From Halovivax gelatinilyticus (lineage in GTDB: Archaea > Halobacteriota > Halobacteria > Halobacteriales > Natrialbaceae): a stretch of 64,000 nt of DNA. The position numbers and the translations under genes are program-made. This document shows positions 17,282 to 26,181 of this stretch, one piece after another. Under the pieces are notes generated by a model. It was not told the DNA's origin. It was given only the letters and a program-made list of their open reading frames with translations, and ran no database searches. The first letter of the stretch is position 1; every line of letters begins with the position of its first letter. The stretch covers positions 1,439,992 to 1,503,991 of the forward strand of contig NZ_CP101322.1 of the NCBI RefSeq assembly GCF_024300625.1, given 5' to 3'.

Positions 17282-17546
17282 CAGATAGGGTCCGTACCAC
17301 GAGGACGCTCGTATCTTTGGGGGTTCTATCTCGCTGAAGGGCCTCGGCGACAAGGTCGTCCACTCGGCGAGCCCTGGGATACCCGCATGGAGTGGCAAAC
17401 GCAAGCGAACACTGTCCGCCACGTTCGGGACGACGTTCGAGTGCGAAGGCGCTGATCTGGTCCTCCCGCTCGAAGCCTACTGTACGACCGGTTAATCGAC
17501 GCGTACCGGCGGGAACTTTGTCGCTCCTGGGCGTAGACCCGATCCG

Positions 17547-17936
17547 ATGAATATCGATGTCGAGACCGGGGGTCGCGTCGACGTCGTCGACGTCACCGCG
17601 GACGTGGCGGCGGCGATCCCGGACGACGCAGACGGCGTGTGCACCGCGTTCGTCCCGCACACCACGGCGGGCGTCGTGATCAACGAACACGAGCGAGGAT
17701 TGTGCGCCGACGTCGAAACGGCGCTCGAACGACTCGCCCCCCGCGGCGCGACGTACGAACACGATCGAATCGACGACAACGCCGACGCCCACTTGCGGGC
17801 GATGGTGCTCGGCGAGAGCGTCACGGTTCCGATCGACGGCGGAGAGCTCGGGCTCGGAACGTGGCAGTCGATCCTGTTCGTCGAGTGCGACGGGCCTCGT
17901 CGCCGACGGCTCAGACTCTCGGTCGTTCGCGAGTGA
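17547..17936 (+). CDS. YjbQ/UPF0047 family protein
   Basis: A 129-residue single-domain protein with the family signature: FVPHTTAGVVINEHE around residues 35-49, NADAHLRAMVLGESVTVPI in the middle, and LGTWQSILFVECDGPRRR near the end. Conserved His residues (H38, H47 and HLRAM) would bind metal. Members have been reported to have secondary thiamin-phosphate synthase activity, but the physiological role remains unclear. It converges on the kinase gene at 17953-18948 with 16 bp between stops. Confidence 0.92.
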   Translation: MNIDVETGGRVDVVDVTADVAAAIPDDADGVCTAFVPHTTAGVVINEHERGLCADVETALERLAPRGATYEHDRIDDNADAHLRAMVLGESVTVPIDGGELGLGTWQSILFVECDGPRRRRLRLSVVRE

Positions 17937-17952
17937 GCGGTTCTGCCGCCGA

Positions 17953-18948
17953 TCAATCGATCCGGTCGGCCACGGTCGCTAGCTGCCGTCGCAGTTGCGT
18001 CCGACCGCGCTCGGTTCGAGAGACGGCCAAGAGGTTCGCAGCCGACTGGACGAGCCAGCGGCGTTTGTACGCCGAGGCGCGGTCGGGGTAACCTCGGTCG
18101 AGCGGGGCGCGGCCCCGATAGGCCGCCCGGAAGCGAGCGCGGAGGCGCTCGCGTTCGGGCCTCGGGAATCGGTATCGGTCGACGAATCGGACTTCCGCGC
18201 GAGCGATCGCGTACTCCGGCCGGGTGACGTGGGCGTTGCCCCAGTCCAGCACGGCCGACAGCGCGCCCGTTTCACTCACGAGGAGGTTTCCGGGGTGAAA
18301 GTCGCCGTGGGTCAGGACGGGCCGAGCGCCTGACGGAGCGTTCGACACCGACTCGACGAGTCGGCGGTGCAACCGGCCGTGCAGCGATGCGGGCGCGGCC
18401 ACCTCTAGCGTCGTCTCGGTGCGCTCGAGGACGGCTGCGTGGCGAAGGTGGCCGGCGCCGGTCCGGTCGGGGCGTTCGGTGACGTCGTCCCCAGAGAAGG
18501 AGTCATCCAGGGCGAGCGGCTCGGCCGCGTGGAGCCGGCCGAGCGCGTCGCCGGCGTCGGTCACGATCCGACGGCGCACCCGCGGATCGGCGTCGCGATA
18601 CCACGGATCCGGGTTCGATCCATCGAGACACTCGTAAATCGCCCACCGGTGATCGCCCGTGAGCCGACCCCCGCGAACCGAACCCGTCGCGAGGACGGCC
18701 GGAACCGGAAGGTCGGTCGTTTCCCCGACGAGTCGGACCACCTCGGGTTCGATCACGTCGCCGATCCAGACGTTCGCCCCGCCGAGCTTGCAGATCGCGA
18801 GCGACGGCGAGCCGGCGAGGGCGAGGCGAAACGTCTCAGAGACGGAGCCGACGGCCGGACGCTCACAGCGCTCGACGGACGTTCCGAGCGCGTCCGCGAC
18901 GATCCGTTCGACGGACGCCGGAGCGGTAGATCGGGCCGTCTTCGTCAT
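17953..18948 (-). CDS. Aminoglycoside phosphotransferase-fold kinase
   Basis: A 331-residue protein with the APH fold: an N-lobe with SVSETFRLAL, the catalytic loop THGDFHPGNLL (Asp base, Asn metal ligand), and VLDWGNAHVTRPEY (metal-binding Asp). Members phosphorylate small molecules such as homoserine, choline, fructosamine or macrolides. No evidence points to a given substrate. The start MTKTARSTAP at 18948 places the fold at normal distance. It is divergent from the FkbM methyltransferase gene. Confidence 0.85.
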   Translation of the reverse strand: MTKTARSTAPASVERIVADALGTSVERCERPAVGSVSETFRLALAGSPSLAICKLGGANVWIGDVIEPEVVRLVGETTDLPVPAVLATGSVRGGRLTGDHRWAIYECLDGSNPDPWYRDADPRVRRRIVTDAGDALGRLHAAEPLALDDSFSGDDVTERPDRTGAGHLRHAAVLERTETTLEVAAPASLHGRLHRRLVESVSNAPSGARPVLTHGDFHPGNLLVSETGALSAVLDWGNAHVTRPEYAIARAEVRFVDRYRFPRPERERLRARFRAAYRGRAPLDRGYPDRASAYKRRWLVQSAANLLAVSRTERGRTQLRRQLATVADRID

Positions 18949-19109
18949 GGGTACTGGTGGTGGAAACGTAGATTCTGACGGGCCGGTTCGGTCGAGAGCG
19001 GGCTTCGAACGGTATAGGCGTCGACGCGACGAACCAAAACGGTCCGTACCGAACGCAGGAGCTGAACGTCGCCACAACACCCAACAGCGACCGGGACGTC
19101 TCGGTCCGC

Positions 19110-19916
19110 ATGCGATTGGGCTCCGGGAGCCGCGCGTTCAACCGGGTGCGTCGCGGGGCGCACCTGCGCCTCCGACGGGCGATCCTCGGCGGGTACTACC
19201 GACTCGTCGGTCTGAACTACGACCGGCAGTGGATCGCGCCGCGAAAGCGGACCGTCGGGGGAACCGTGCGGAGTTACGAACTCTACAACCGCCACGGCCG
19301 GGACGCGATGCTCGCGGCCGTCGACGCCCGCGCCGCGTCCGACGGGGTGGTCTACGACGTCGGGGCGAACGTCGGCGTCTACGCGCTCGCCCTCGCGGCG
19401 GAAACCCCGGATCGGCGGATCGTCGCGTTCGAGCCGGCCCCGCGCGTCGTCGAACAGCTTCGGGCCAACGTCGAGGTGAACGGCTTCGCAGATCGAATCG
19501 ACGTCCGCCACTGCGGCCTCGGCGAGGTGGCGGGCGAGCGCCCGTTCTACGTCTCGACGTACGCGGAGCTATCCGGGTTCGACGCGGCGAGCGCTCGCCG
19601 GTGGGAGGCGTCAGTCGCGGCGGAGACGACGGTTCCGGTCCGCCGACTCGACGACGTCGTCGACGAGGGCCCCACGCCGGAGGTCCTCAAGATCGACGTC
19701 GAGGGGGCCGCTCCGTCGGTTCTCCGCGGCGGGCGAGAGACGCTGGAGCGTCACCGCCCGACGGTGTTCCTCGAGGTGCACGGGGACGGACTCGACGGTG
19801 ACGAGGGGCTCGACTGTCGGTCGATCCTCGACGACGCGGGATACCGCGTTCGGTCGTTCGACGCGTACTGGGTAGCCGAGCCGACCGAGGGCGATCGGAG
19901 CGAAGACGGCGACTGA
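19110..19916 (+). CDS. FkbM family methyltransferase
   Basis: A 268-residue SAM-dependent methyltransferase. The basic N-terminal 40 residues may be membrane-associated. Motif I is DVGANVGVYALALA (about residue 87), followed by VAFEPAPRVVEQLRANVEVNG and the FkbM hallmark LKIDVEGAAPSVLRGG. The family O-methylates sugars and natural products. It is the first gene of a rightward run of seven genes up to 24996 that includes a phosphatidyltransferase, a glycosyltransferase and another methyltransferase, so a role in modifying a glycan or glycolipid is plausible. Confidence 0.88.
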   Translation: MRLGSGSRAFNRVRRGAHLRLRRAILGGYYRLVGLNYDRQWIAPRKRTVGGTVRSYELYNRHGRDAMLAAVDARAASDGVVYDVGANVGVYALALAAETPDRRIVAFEPAPRVVEQLRANVEVNGFADRIDVRHCGLGEVAGERPFYVSTYAELSGFDAASARRWEASVAAETTVPVRRLDDVVDEGPTPEVLKIDVEGAAPSVLRGGRETLERHRPTVFLEVHGDGLDGDEGLDCRSILDDAGYRVRSFDAYWVAEPTEGDRSEDGD

Positions 19917-20025
19917 CGGACGGACGCCACTGACGAAAACGGGAGACACCGACGTCGACGTCGGTCCGACCCCGGCGAGCGCGAACGACCGAAAGGCCCA
20001 TCATCGGATTCGTGGACGAGACCCC

Positions 20026-20409
20026 ATGGCCCGTCGCGTTCGCCGCTCCGGACTCTCTGCGCTGCAGTGGGTCGCGGTCGCGCTCGTCGTCGCGACCGGC
20101 GGCGTCCACCTCGGGCTCGGGGTCGTCTTCCTGCCGGAGCCGCTGGCGGTCGCGTTCGTGCTCGCGGGACTCGGCTACGCCGGCGCGCTGATCCTGTTCG
20201 CCTTCGACGTGCGCCGGCGGCTCCTCTACCTCGCCGGCGTCCCGTTCGTCGGCGCGCAGATCGTCGCCTGGTACGCGTTGAACCGACCGAGCGGCGTCGA
20301 CGACCTGTCGGTCGGCGAGACGGCGGATAAGCTCGTACAGCTCGCGTTGATCGTCGTCCTGATCGTCCTCTACCGACGCGACGATCGATCGACGGAGCGT
20401 ACCGCGTGA
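20026..20409 (+). CDS. Four-helix membrane protein
   Basis: A 127-residue protein with about four membrane segments (residues ~13-34, 38-62, 65-85 and 98-117) and a charged C-terminus. Its stop overlaps the GTG start of the CDP-alcohol phosphatidyltransferase by 4 bp, so the two are coupled. The family is widespread in haloarchaea as far as I recall but has no known function. The coupling suggests it assists the phosphatidyltransferase or its product. Confidence 0.75.
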   Translation: MARRVRRSGLSALQWVAVALVVATGGVHLGLGVVFLPEPLAVAFVLAGLGYAGALILFAFDVRRRLLYLAGVPFVGAQIVAWYALNRPSGVDDLSVGETADKLVQLALIVVLIVLYRRDDRSTERTA

Positions 20410-21221
20410 GTCGATTCGATCGAATCCGACGGCTCGACGGAGCGTCGAACCAGGCTCTCGAAGGTGCGCTCGGGGCAGTCATTCTCGCCGGCGTGGGGGT
20501 GCTGGTCGTCGCCGCCGTCCGACCGTCGGTACGGACGACGGCGTTTCCGGCGTGGGTGGCGCTCGCGCTCGGGTGTCAGCTGCTCGTCGTCGCGGGCGTC
20601 GTCGAGCGCACGCGTCGACGCGGCGAGGACGTTCGGCTCACCGCGGCCACCCACCTCACCGTCTCGCGAACCGCCCTCCTCGCACTGCTGATCGGGGTCG
20701 TCGCCGCGGTACCCGAGTCGACCGCGTGGGTGGCAGGCGGCCTCTTCGGCGCGGCGGTGATACTCGACGGGCTCGACGGCGCGGTCGCTCGTCGCAGAGA
20801 CGACGAAACGGTTCTCGGCGCTCGCCTCGACCGCGACGTGGACGGGCTCACCACGCTCGTCGGTGCCGGCGCGGCCGTCGCCGTCGGCGCCGCCCCGACC
20901 GCCTTCCTCGCCGTCGGGCTGGCCCGGTACGGGTTCGTCCTCGGGTGCTGGTGGCGCAGACGGCGAGGACGACGGGTACGCGATCTGCCGCCGAACCGCT
21001 TGCGGGCACCGTTGTCCGTGCTCGTGCTCGTCGCGATCTGGGTCGCGCTGGTCCCGCCGGTCCCGGACGCGTGGACGGCCGTCATCGCGAGCGCCGTCGC
21101 GGGTCCGTTCCTCGCGAACTTTGCGTGGGACTGGCTCGCCGTCACGGGTCGCCTCTCCCGGTTGTCGCGTTCGTCGACGCCCCGGGAGGACGGAGAGGCG
21201 GTGGCGCGAGAAGATGATTGA
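20406..21221 (+). CDS. CDP-alcohol phosphatidyltransferase
   Basis: A 271-residue polytopic enzyme with the complete family motif D-G-x2-A-R-x8-G-x3-D-x3-D spanning residues 124-146 (DGAVARR..., GARLDRDVD). Such enzymes transfer a phosphatidyl-like or phospho-alcohol group from a CDP-activated donor to an alcohol, with the aspartates coordinating two metals. Archaeal members make archaetidyl-inositol, -serine or -glycerol phosphates; this copy is longer and has an unusual N-terminus with two extra hydrophobic segments. GTG start coupled to the upstream membrane protein. Confidence 0.88.
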   Translation: MSRFDRIRRLDGASNQALEGALGAVILAGVGVLVVAAVRPSVRTTAFPAWVALALGCQLLVVAGVVERTRRRGEDVRLTAATHLTVSRTALLALLIGVVAAVPESTAWVAGGLFGAAVILDGLDGAVARRRDDETVLGARLDRDVDGLTTLVGAGAAVAVGAAPTAFLAVGLARYGFVLGCWWRRRRGRRVRDLPPNRLRAPLSVLVLVAIWVALVPPVPDAWTAVIASAVAGPFLANFAWDWLAVTGRLSRLSRSSTPREDGEAVAREDD

Positions 21222-21303
21222 GAGCGGCGTGCGCCCGACCCTGGCGAATCAGGTGAAAATCACGCCAACAGCCAAGTGTACGCGTATTGAGCGGACGGCT
21301 ATC

Positions 21304-22380
21304 GTGACTGGAACGGACGACGGCGGGGACCGAACGCGACGGAACCCCAGCGGTGGCTCGACCGCCCGGCGCGTGACGTTCACTGGCCCACGAACAGTGA
21401 CCGTCGAGCGTCGGCCGGTTCCGGAACCGGGCCCGTCCGAGTTGCGGGTCCGCACGAGCCTGTCGGCGGTGAGCGCCGGCACCGAGGGACTCGTCTACCG
21501 CGGCGACGCGCCCGAGGGACTGGCGGCCGACGAGACGATCGACGCGCTCTGTGGCGACTGTTCGTTCCCGATCGCCTACGGCTACGCCGTGGTCGGTCGG
21601 GTCGACCGGGTCGGCCGCGACGTCGACGACGAGTGGCTCGACCGGCGCGTGTTCGCCTACAATCCCCACGAGAGTCACGTTCTCGCGACACCGGAGGCGG
21701 TCGTCCCGGTCCCCGACGGCGTCTCGACGCGTGCGGCGGCGCTGTTCGCGAACGCGGAGAGCGCCGTCTCGTTCCTGCTCGACGGCCAACCGCTCGTCGG
21801 CGAACGCGTCGCCGTCTTCGGACAGGGCGTCGTCGGCCTGCTGACGACGGCGCTACTCGGTCGCACGCCGATCGAGACGCTCGTCGCGGTCGACCGGTAC
21901 GAGCACCGACGGGGTCTCGCCGCCTCCCTCGGCGCGGACGAGACGATCGATCCGACGAATGAGACACGCGACGGCGTCGCCGGAGCGGTCGCCGAACTCG
22001 CCGGCGAGCGGACCGACCTGACGTACGAACTCTCGGGCAATCCGGACGCCCTCGACGACGCGGTCGCGGCGACCGGCTACGACGGCCGCGTGATCGTCGG
22101 CTCGTGGTACGGTGACAGACCGGTGACCGCCGACCTCGGCGGCCGGTTCCACCGGGATCGTATCGACGTTCGAAGTAGCCAGGTGAGTACGATCGCGCCG
22201 AGACACCGCGGTCGTTGGACCCGCGAGCGCCGCCGCCAGACCGCCTGGAACTGGCTTCGTCGACTCGACCTCGACTCGCTGTTCACCCACGAGTTCGCCG
22301 TCGACCGGGCGGCCGACGCCTACCGACTGATAGACGAGCGACCCGAGGAGGCGGTGCAGGTGCTGTTCACGTACGAGTGA
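21304..22380 (+). CDS. Medium-chain dehydrogenase/reductase lacking the canonical zinc motif
   Basis: A 358-residue MDR-fold oxidoreductase: N-terminal GroES-like domain with LSAVSAGTEGLVYRG, then a Rossmann domain with VAVFGQGVVGLLTTALL and VAVDRYEHRR. The usual catalytic-zinc GHE motif is replaced (PIAYGYAVVGRVDRVG), as in BchC-like members that share the SAGTE signature. It therefore probably uses NAD(P) without the standard zinc chemistry. The GTG at 21304 is preferred, though an ATG at 21214 overlapping the previous stop would also be in frame. It is the fourth gene of the seven-gene run. Confidence 0.82.
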   Translation: MTGTDDGGDRTRRNPSGGSTARRVTFTGPRTVTVERRPVPEPGPSELRVRTSLSAVSAGTEGLVYRGDAPEGLAADETIDALCGDCSFPIAYGYAVVGRVDRVGRDVDDEWLDRRVFAYNPHESHVLATPEAVVPVPDGVSTRAAALFANAESAVSFLLDGQPLVGERVAVFGQGVVGLLTTALLGRTPIETLVAVDRYEHRRGLAASLGADETIDPTNETRDGVAGAVAELAGERTDLTYELSGNPDALDDAVAATGYDGRVIVGSWYGDRPVTADLGGRFHRDRIDVRSSQVSTIAPRHRGRWTRERRRQTAWNWLRRLDLDSLFTHEFAVDRAADAYRLIDERPEEAVQVLFTYE

Positions 22381-22521
22381 CGGTGTCGAGGCAACGTCGA
22401 CACACCTGTCGAGGCGCTGGCGTGGCCGGTCGGGCCTGCGGCCGATTCGACGGCGACGACGGCGACCTGCAGGAACCCGGCGTCGCGAGGGGCCGCTCCG
22501 GCCGCGAGAAACGACCCATCG

Positions 22522-22527
22522 TTTATC
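22522..22527 (+). promoter_or_regulatory. TATA box for the PTPS-GT4-methyltransferase operon
   Basis: TTTATC at -30 to -25 from the ATG at 22552, in an otherwise GC-rich 171-bp spacer. The spacing fits an archaeal promoter driving a leaderless mRNA. It suggests that the last three genes of the cluster form their own transcription unit. Confidence 0.55.
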
Positions 22528-22551
22528 AGGACGGTTACGGTACGGCTGCCC

Positions 22552-22944
22552 ATGTACGAGGTATCGGTCAGTCGATCGTTCGTCGCCCAGCACGCGCTCA
22601 CCGTGGTCGACGCCGGGCCGGAGGGGTCCGTTCACTCCCACCGCTACACCGTCGAGGTCACCGTCTTCGGTCCGTCGATAGACGAGCGTGGCTATCTGGT
22701 CGACATCGACGAGCTGAGTGCGGTCGTCGACGAGCTGGTCGCGCGTTACCGCGACAGAACCTTGAACGACCTCGAATCGTTCGAAGGGCGGAATCCGAGC
22801 GCGGAACGCTTCGCGCGAATTTTCGGCGATCGGCTCTGTGCGGCGCTCGAACCCGCGGGGGCGACGCGGCTCCGGGTGTCGATGGCCGAAGACGAGATCG
22901 CTCGCGTCGCCCACGAACGATCGCTCGAGGACGGATCCGGTTGA
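22552..22944 (+). CDS. 6-pyruvoyl-tetrahydropterin synthase/QueD homologue without catalytic cysteine
   Basis: A 130-residue T-fold protein. The three zinc ligands are present (H14 in FVAQHAL, H28 and H30 in VHSHRYTVEV), as are GYLVDIDELS and NPSAERFARI, matching the family's substrate-binding PTxEN region. The catalytic Cys four residues before the HxH motif is replaced by Glu24, and the LDH motif is altered (RDRTLND). Canonical PTPS or QueD chemistry is therefore unlikely; lyase or binding functions on another substrate are conceivable. It is followed after 1 bp by a glycosyltransferase gene. Confidence 0.85.
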   Translation: MYEVSVSRSFVAQHALTVVDAGPEGSVHSHRYTVEVTVFGPSIDERGYLVDIDELSAVVDELVARYRDRTLNDLESFEGRNPSAERFARIFGDRLCAALEPAGATRLRVSMAEDEIARVAHERSLEDGSG

Positions 22945-22945
22945 G

Positions 22946-24085
22946 ATGTACGTCGGTTTCGTCGTCTACGGCGGCCTCGACCGGACGTCGGGCGGCTACC
23001 GATACGACCGGAAACTCGTCGAAAACCTGCGAGCCCACGGTGACGAGGTGGACGTCGTCGCGATCCCGCAGCGGACGTACCCGCGACACCTCGCCGACGG
23101 CGTCTCGCGCACGCTCCGTTCCCGGCTAAATCGACCGTACGACGTGCTCGTCCAGGACGAACTCTGTCACGCGTCGCTGTGGCGGCACAACCCGCACCTC
23201 GACCGACCGGGGGCGATCGTCTCGGTCGTCCACCTGCTCCGGTCCGGGCCGTCTGCGGGCGTCTGGTCGCCGCTCTACCGGTCGGTCGAGCGACGCTACC
23301 TCGACTCGGTCGGTGCCGCCGTCTGCACGAGCCGGGACACGCGCGATCGGACCGAGCGTCTCGCCGACGTTCCGACACAGGTAGCGCCGCCGGCCGGTCG
23401 CGTCGAAGGGGCTGCACTCGCATCCGACGAGGTGGCCTCCCGCGCCCGCGACGGCCGCCTTCGGGTGGCGTTCGTCGGCAATCTGCAACCGAGAAAGGGC
23501 GTGAAACCGCTTCTCGACGCGTTCTCCCGAATCGTCAACGAGAGACGTCGCTCGGCGACGCTCACCGTCGTCGGGAGTCGCGACGCCGACCCCGCCCACG
23601 CTCGATCGGCGGTCGAACGCGCGACCGAGCTCGACGTCGACGGGTGCGTCACGTTCGCCGGCCGGGTGTCGTCGGACGAACTTCGCCGAGTTCTCCGCCG
23701 GTCGCACGTTCTCGCGGTGCCCGCCGCCTACGAGGGATTTGGGATGGTCTACCTGGAGGCGATGGAGTACGGCGTCGTCCCGATCGCGAGCGCGGTCGGC
23801 GGCGCACGCGAGATCGTCGACGACGGTCAGAACGGATTCCTCGTCGAGCCGGGCGACGCGGACGCGCTCGCGGACCGCCTCGCGAGACTCGACGCCGACC
23901 GCGACGAACTCGCCCGGCTCGGGGCGAACGCGCTCCGGACGGCCGACGACCACCCGACGTGGGCGGAGACGACGGCGCGCGTTCGATCGTTCCTCCGGGC
24001 GCAGGCTGACGGATCCGATGACAGCCACGAGCGGGCGTCGAGATCCGGGACGTACTCGGCCGCCGAACCGGGTGACCCGCCGTGA
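22946..24085 (+). CDS. GT4 family glycosyltransferase
   Basis: A 379-residue GT-B glycosyltransferase. The N-terminal half begins MYVGFVVYGGLDRTSGGYRY. The C-terminal half contains VAFVGNLQPRKGVKPLLDAF and the donor-binding site AYEGFGMVYLEAMEYGVVPI with the EX7E pattern. It transfers a sugar from a nucleotide donor to an unknown acceptor. The start at 22946 lies 1 bp after the previous stop, and its end overlaps the next gene's GTG by 4 bp, so it is tightly coupled on both sides. Confidence 0.9.
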   Translation: MYVGFVVYGGLDRTSGGYRYDRKLVENLRAHGDEVDVVAIPQRTYPRHLADGVSRTLRSRLNRPYDVLVQDELCHASLWRHNPHLDRPGAIVSVVHLLRSGPSAGVWSPLYRSVERRYLDSVGAAVCTSRDTRDRTERLADVPTQVAPPAGRVEGAALASDEVASRARDGRLRVAFVGNLQPRKGVKPLLDAFSRIVNERRRSATLTVVGSRDADPAHARSAVERATELDVDGCVTFAGRVSSDELRRVLRRSHVLAVPAAYEGFGMVYLEAMEYGVVPIASAVGGAREIVDDGQNGFLVEPGDADALADRLARLDADRDELARLGANALRTADDHPTWAETTARVRSFLRAQADGSDDSHERASRSGTYSAAEPGDPP

Positions 24086-24996
24086 GCGACGCGTACCTCC
24101 TCGCGAAGCGGTCGGTCGACGACCGGGCGCTGAATCGGCGCGTCTGGCGGAGCTTCGTCGAGGAACTCGACGCGATCGACCGCCGAACCGACGGCCCCGT
24201 CCGCGTCTCCGAAATCGGCGGGGGTGTCGGGACGATGGTCGCCCGGCTCGCAGCGCGGGACGTCCTGCCGCCGGCAGTGGACTACCGCCTGATCGACCGC
24301 TCCGAGGGGTGCGTCGAGACCGCACGCGAGCGCCTGCCCGGCTGGCTCGCTGCGGTGGGCTACGACGTCGAGCACACGTCCGACGGGCTGGTGGCCCGTC
24401 TCGAGGAGTCCGAGCCGACGCGGCGGCTCGAAGTCACCCTCGAGTCCGGCGACGCGCTCTTACAGGACGTCGGGGCGGACGTCGTAATCGCCGCGGCCGT
24501 CGTCGACCTCCTCGATCGCGAGCGACTGGTGCGGTGGCTCGAATCCGTCCTTCGCCCGAACGGGTCGTTCTACGCGCCGATCACCTACGACGGCGCGACG
24601 GGATTCGCCCCATCCCACGCCCTCGACGACCGAATCGAACGGTTCTACCACCGACACATGGACGAGGTGCGAGACGCGCCGGGGAGCAGTCGGGCGGGGC
24701 GGCAACTGGTCGCCGAACTGGCCGGTCGGGGCTTCGACCGGGTCGAAACCGGCGGTTCGGACTGGGTGATCCACCCCGGCGGGGGCGGTTCGACGGCTGA
24801 CGAACCGTATTCGAGCGACGATGCGACCGTCCTCCACGCCGTCCTCGACGATATCGAGGCGGCGCTCTCCGAGTACCCGACGGACGCGCTCGATCCAGAC
24901 GACCGACGGCGCTGGCTGGAAACGCGACGCACCCAGTTCGACCGCGGCGAGCTCACGTACGTCGCGCACAACCTCGACGTGCTCGCCCGGCGGTGA
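24082..24996 (+). CDS. SAM-dependent methyltransferase
   Basis: A 304-residue Rossmann-fold protein. The SAM-binding motif is VSEIGGGVGTMVARLAARD (about residues 42-60), followed by an acidic residue region (YRLIDRSEGC) and DVVIAAAVVDLLDR as motif IV/post-I. No target family is recognised. It starts with GTG overlapping the glycosyltransferase stop (GTGA). As the last gene of the seven-gene run it may modify the product built by the glycosyltransferase and the phosphatidyltransferase. Confidence 0.82.
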   Translation: MSDAYLLAKRSVDDRALNRRVWRSFVEELDAIDRRTDGPVRVSEIGGGVGTMVARLAARDVLPPAVDYRLIDRSEGCVETARERLPGWLAAVGYDVEHTSDGLVARLEESEPTRRLEVTLESGDALLQDVGADVVIAAAVVDLLDRERLVRWLESVLRPNGSFYAPITYDGATGFAPSHALDDRIERFYHRHMDEVRDAPGSSRAGRQLVAELAGRGFDRVETGGSDWVIHPGGGGSTADEPYSSDDATVLHAVLDDIEAALSEYPTDALDPDDRRRWLETRRTQFDRGELTYVAHNLDVLARR

Positions 24997-25100
24997 GACA
25001 GCGATTCCGAGCGTCGAACGGCCACGTTGCAGCGAGAACGGGCGAGGTCAGTCGATCACGCCCCGAAACACTAACGCGGGTGGCGGCCAGATGAGCGCTC

Positions 25101-26168
25101 GTGACACTCTCTGGCGTCTCTGCGTCCGGCCCCGACCTCCTGCGGCTGCTGACGATCCCCGTCTTCGCGTGGGTCGCTATTCTCGACATTCGGACGCGAC
25201 GCGTCCCGAGCGCGGCCTGGATACCCCTCGGCGCGCTGGGAGCGGGACTGCTCGTCTGGGACGGCTGGATCGCGTACCAGGCGGACGTCGTCGCCTGGCA
25301 GGAGTTCCTGATCCCGGCGGCGCTCAGTCTCGGCTTCGTCGTCCCGCTCGCGTACCTCTTCTGGTGGTTCGGCGGGTTCGGCGGCGCCGACGCGAAGGCG
25401 CTACTGGTACTCGCCCTGCTCTTTCCCGTCGTCCCGTCGTACGCGATCGGCGGTCTTTCGTTTCCGCTCGCCGGCGGCGACGAACTCCTGCCGTTTTCGC
25501 TTTCGATCCTGGCCAACGGCGTCCTCGTCGGCCTGGCGATTCCGGTCGCCCTCGCGATCAGAAACGCCCTGGCCGGGCGCGTCACCGGCGTCATGGCGCT
25601 CGGGTGGCCGGTGTCGACCGACCGGATTCCGGAAACCCACGGCCGACTCCTGCAGACGACCGAGGGCGTCAGCCTCGGCGGGCTCGACCTGGACGCGCTG
25701 CGAATGTACCTGCGCTGGCGCGGACTGACGCTCGACGACGTCCGCGAGGATCCCGACCGGTATCGCGATCCCTCGTCGCTTCCCGACGTGCCGAATCCGC
25801 CCACCGACGGTGCCGTCACAGTGGCGAATCCCGTCGCCGACGGGGGCAAACACGAGGAGGCGACTGCTGGCGACGAGACGGCGGCGAACGACTCGGCGTC
25901 GGAGAGCGACGACGAATCGACCGCGTCGGAAGCGGCGGGCGAATCAGACGGCGAGTTCGACGACCCGTGGGGCGCCGACGCGTTTCTCGAATCGATCGAG
26001 GGGACGGCCTACGGCACGTCGGCCGCCGACCTCCGCGACGGGCTCGACGTGCTCACCCAGGAAGAGACCGTCTGGATCTCGCCGGGAACGCCGTTTCTCG
26101 TCCCGCTGTTCGCCGGGCTGGTGCTGGCGCTCGGGTACGGCGATCTACTCGTCACGCTGGTGATGTGA
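25101..26168 (+). CDS. pibD: Prepilin/preflagellin peptidase (A24 family)
   Basis: A 355-residue membrane aspartyl protease. The two catalytic aspartates are at the expected places: D29 in AILDIRTRRVPSAAW after the first helix and the GGAD motif (FGGADAKALLVLAL). About seven hydrophobic segments surround a long acidic cytoplasmic loop (residues ~240-300, rich in Glu, Asp and Ser), an insertion typical for haloarchaeal PibD. The enzyme removes class III signal peptides from archaellins and type IV pilins at the membrane. GTG start at 25101. Confidence 0.88.
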   Translation: MTLSGVSASGPDLLRLLTIPVFAWVAILDIRTRRVPSAAWIPLGALGAGLLVWDGWIAYQADVVAWQEFLIPAALSLGFVVPLAYLFWWFGGFGGADAKALLVLALLFPVVPSYAIGGLSFPLAGGDELLPFSLSILANGVLVGLAIPVALAIRNALAGRVTGVMALGWPVSTDRIPETHGRLLQTTEGVSLGGLDLDALRMYLRWRGLTLDDVREDPDRYRDPSSLPDVPNPPTDGAVTVANPVADGGKHEEATAGDETAANDSASESDDESTASEAAGESDGEFDDPWGADAFLESIEGTAYGTSAADLRDGLDVLTQEETVWISPGTPFLVPLFAGLVLALGYGDLLVTLVM

Positions 26169-26181
26169 CGCCGTCGATTGC

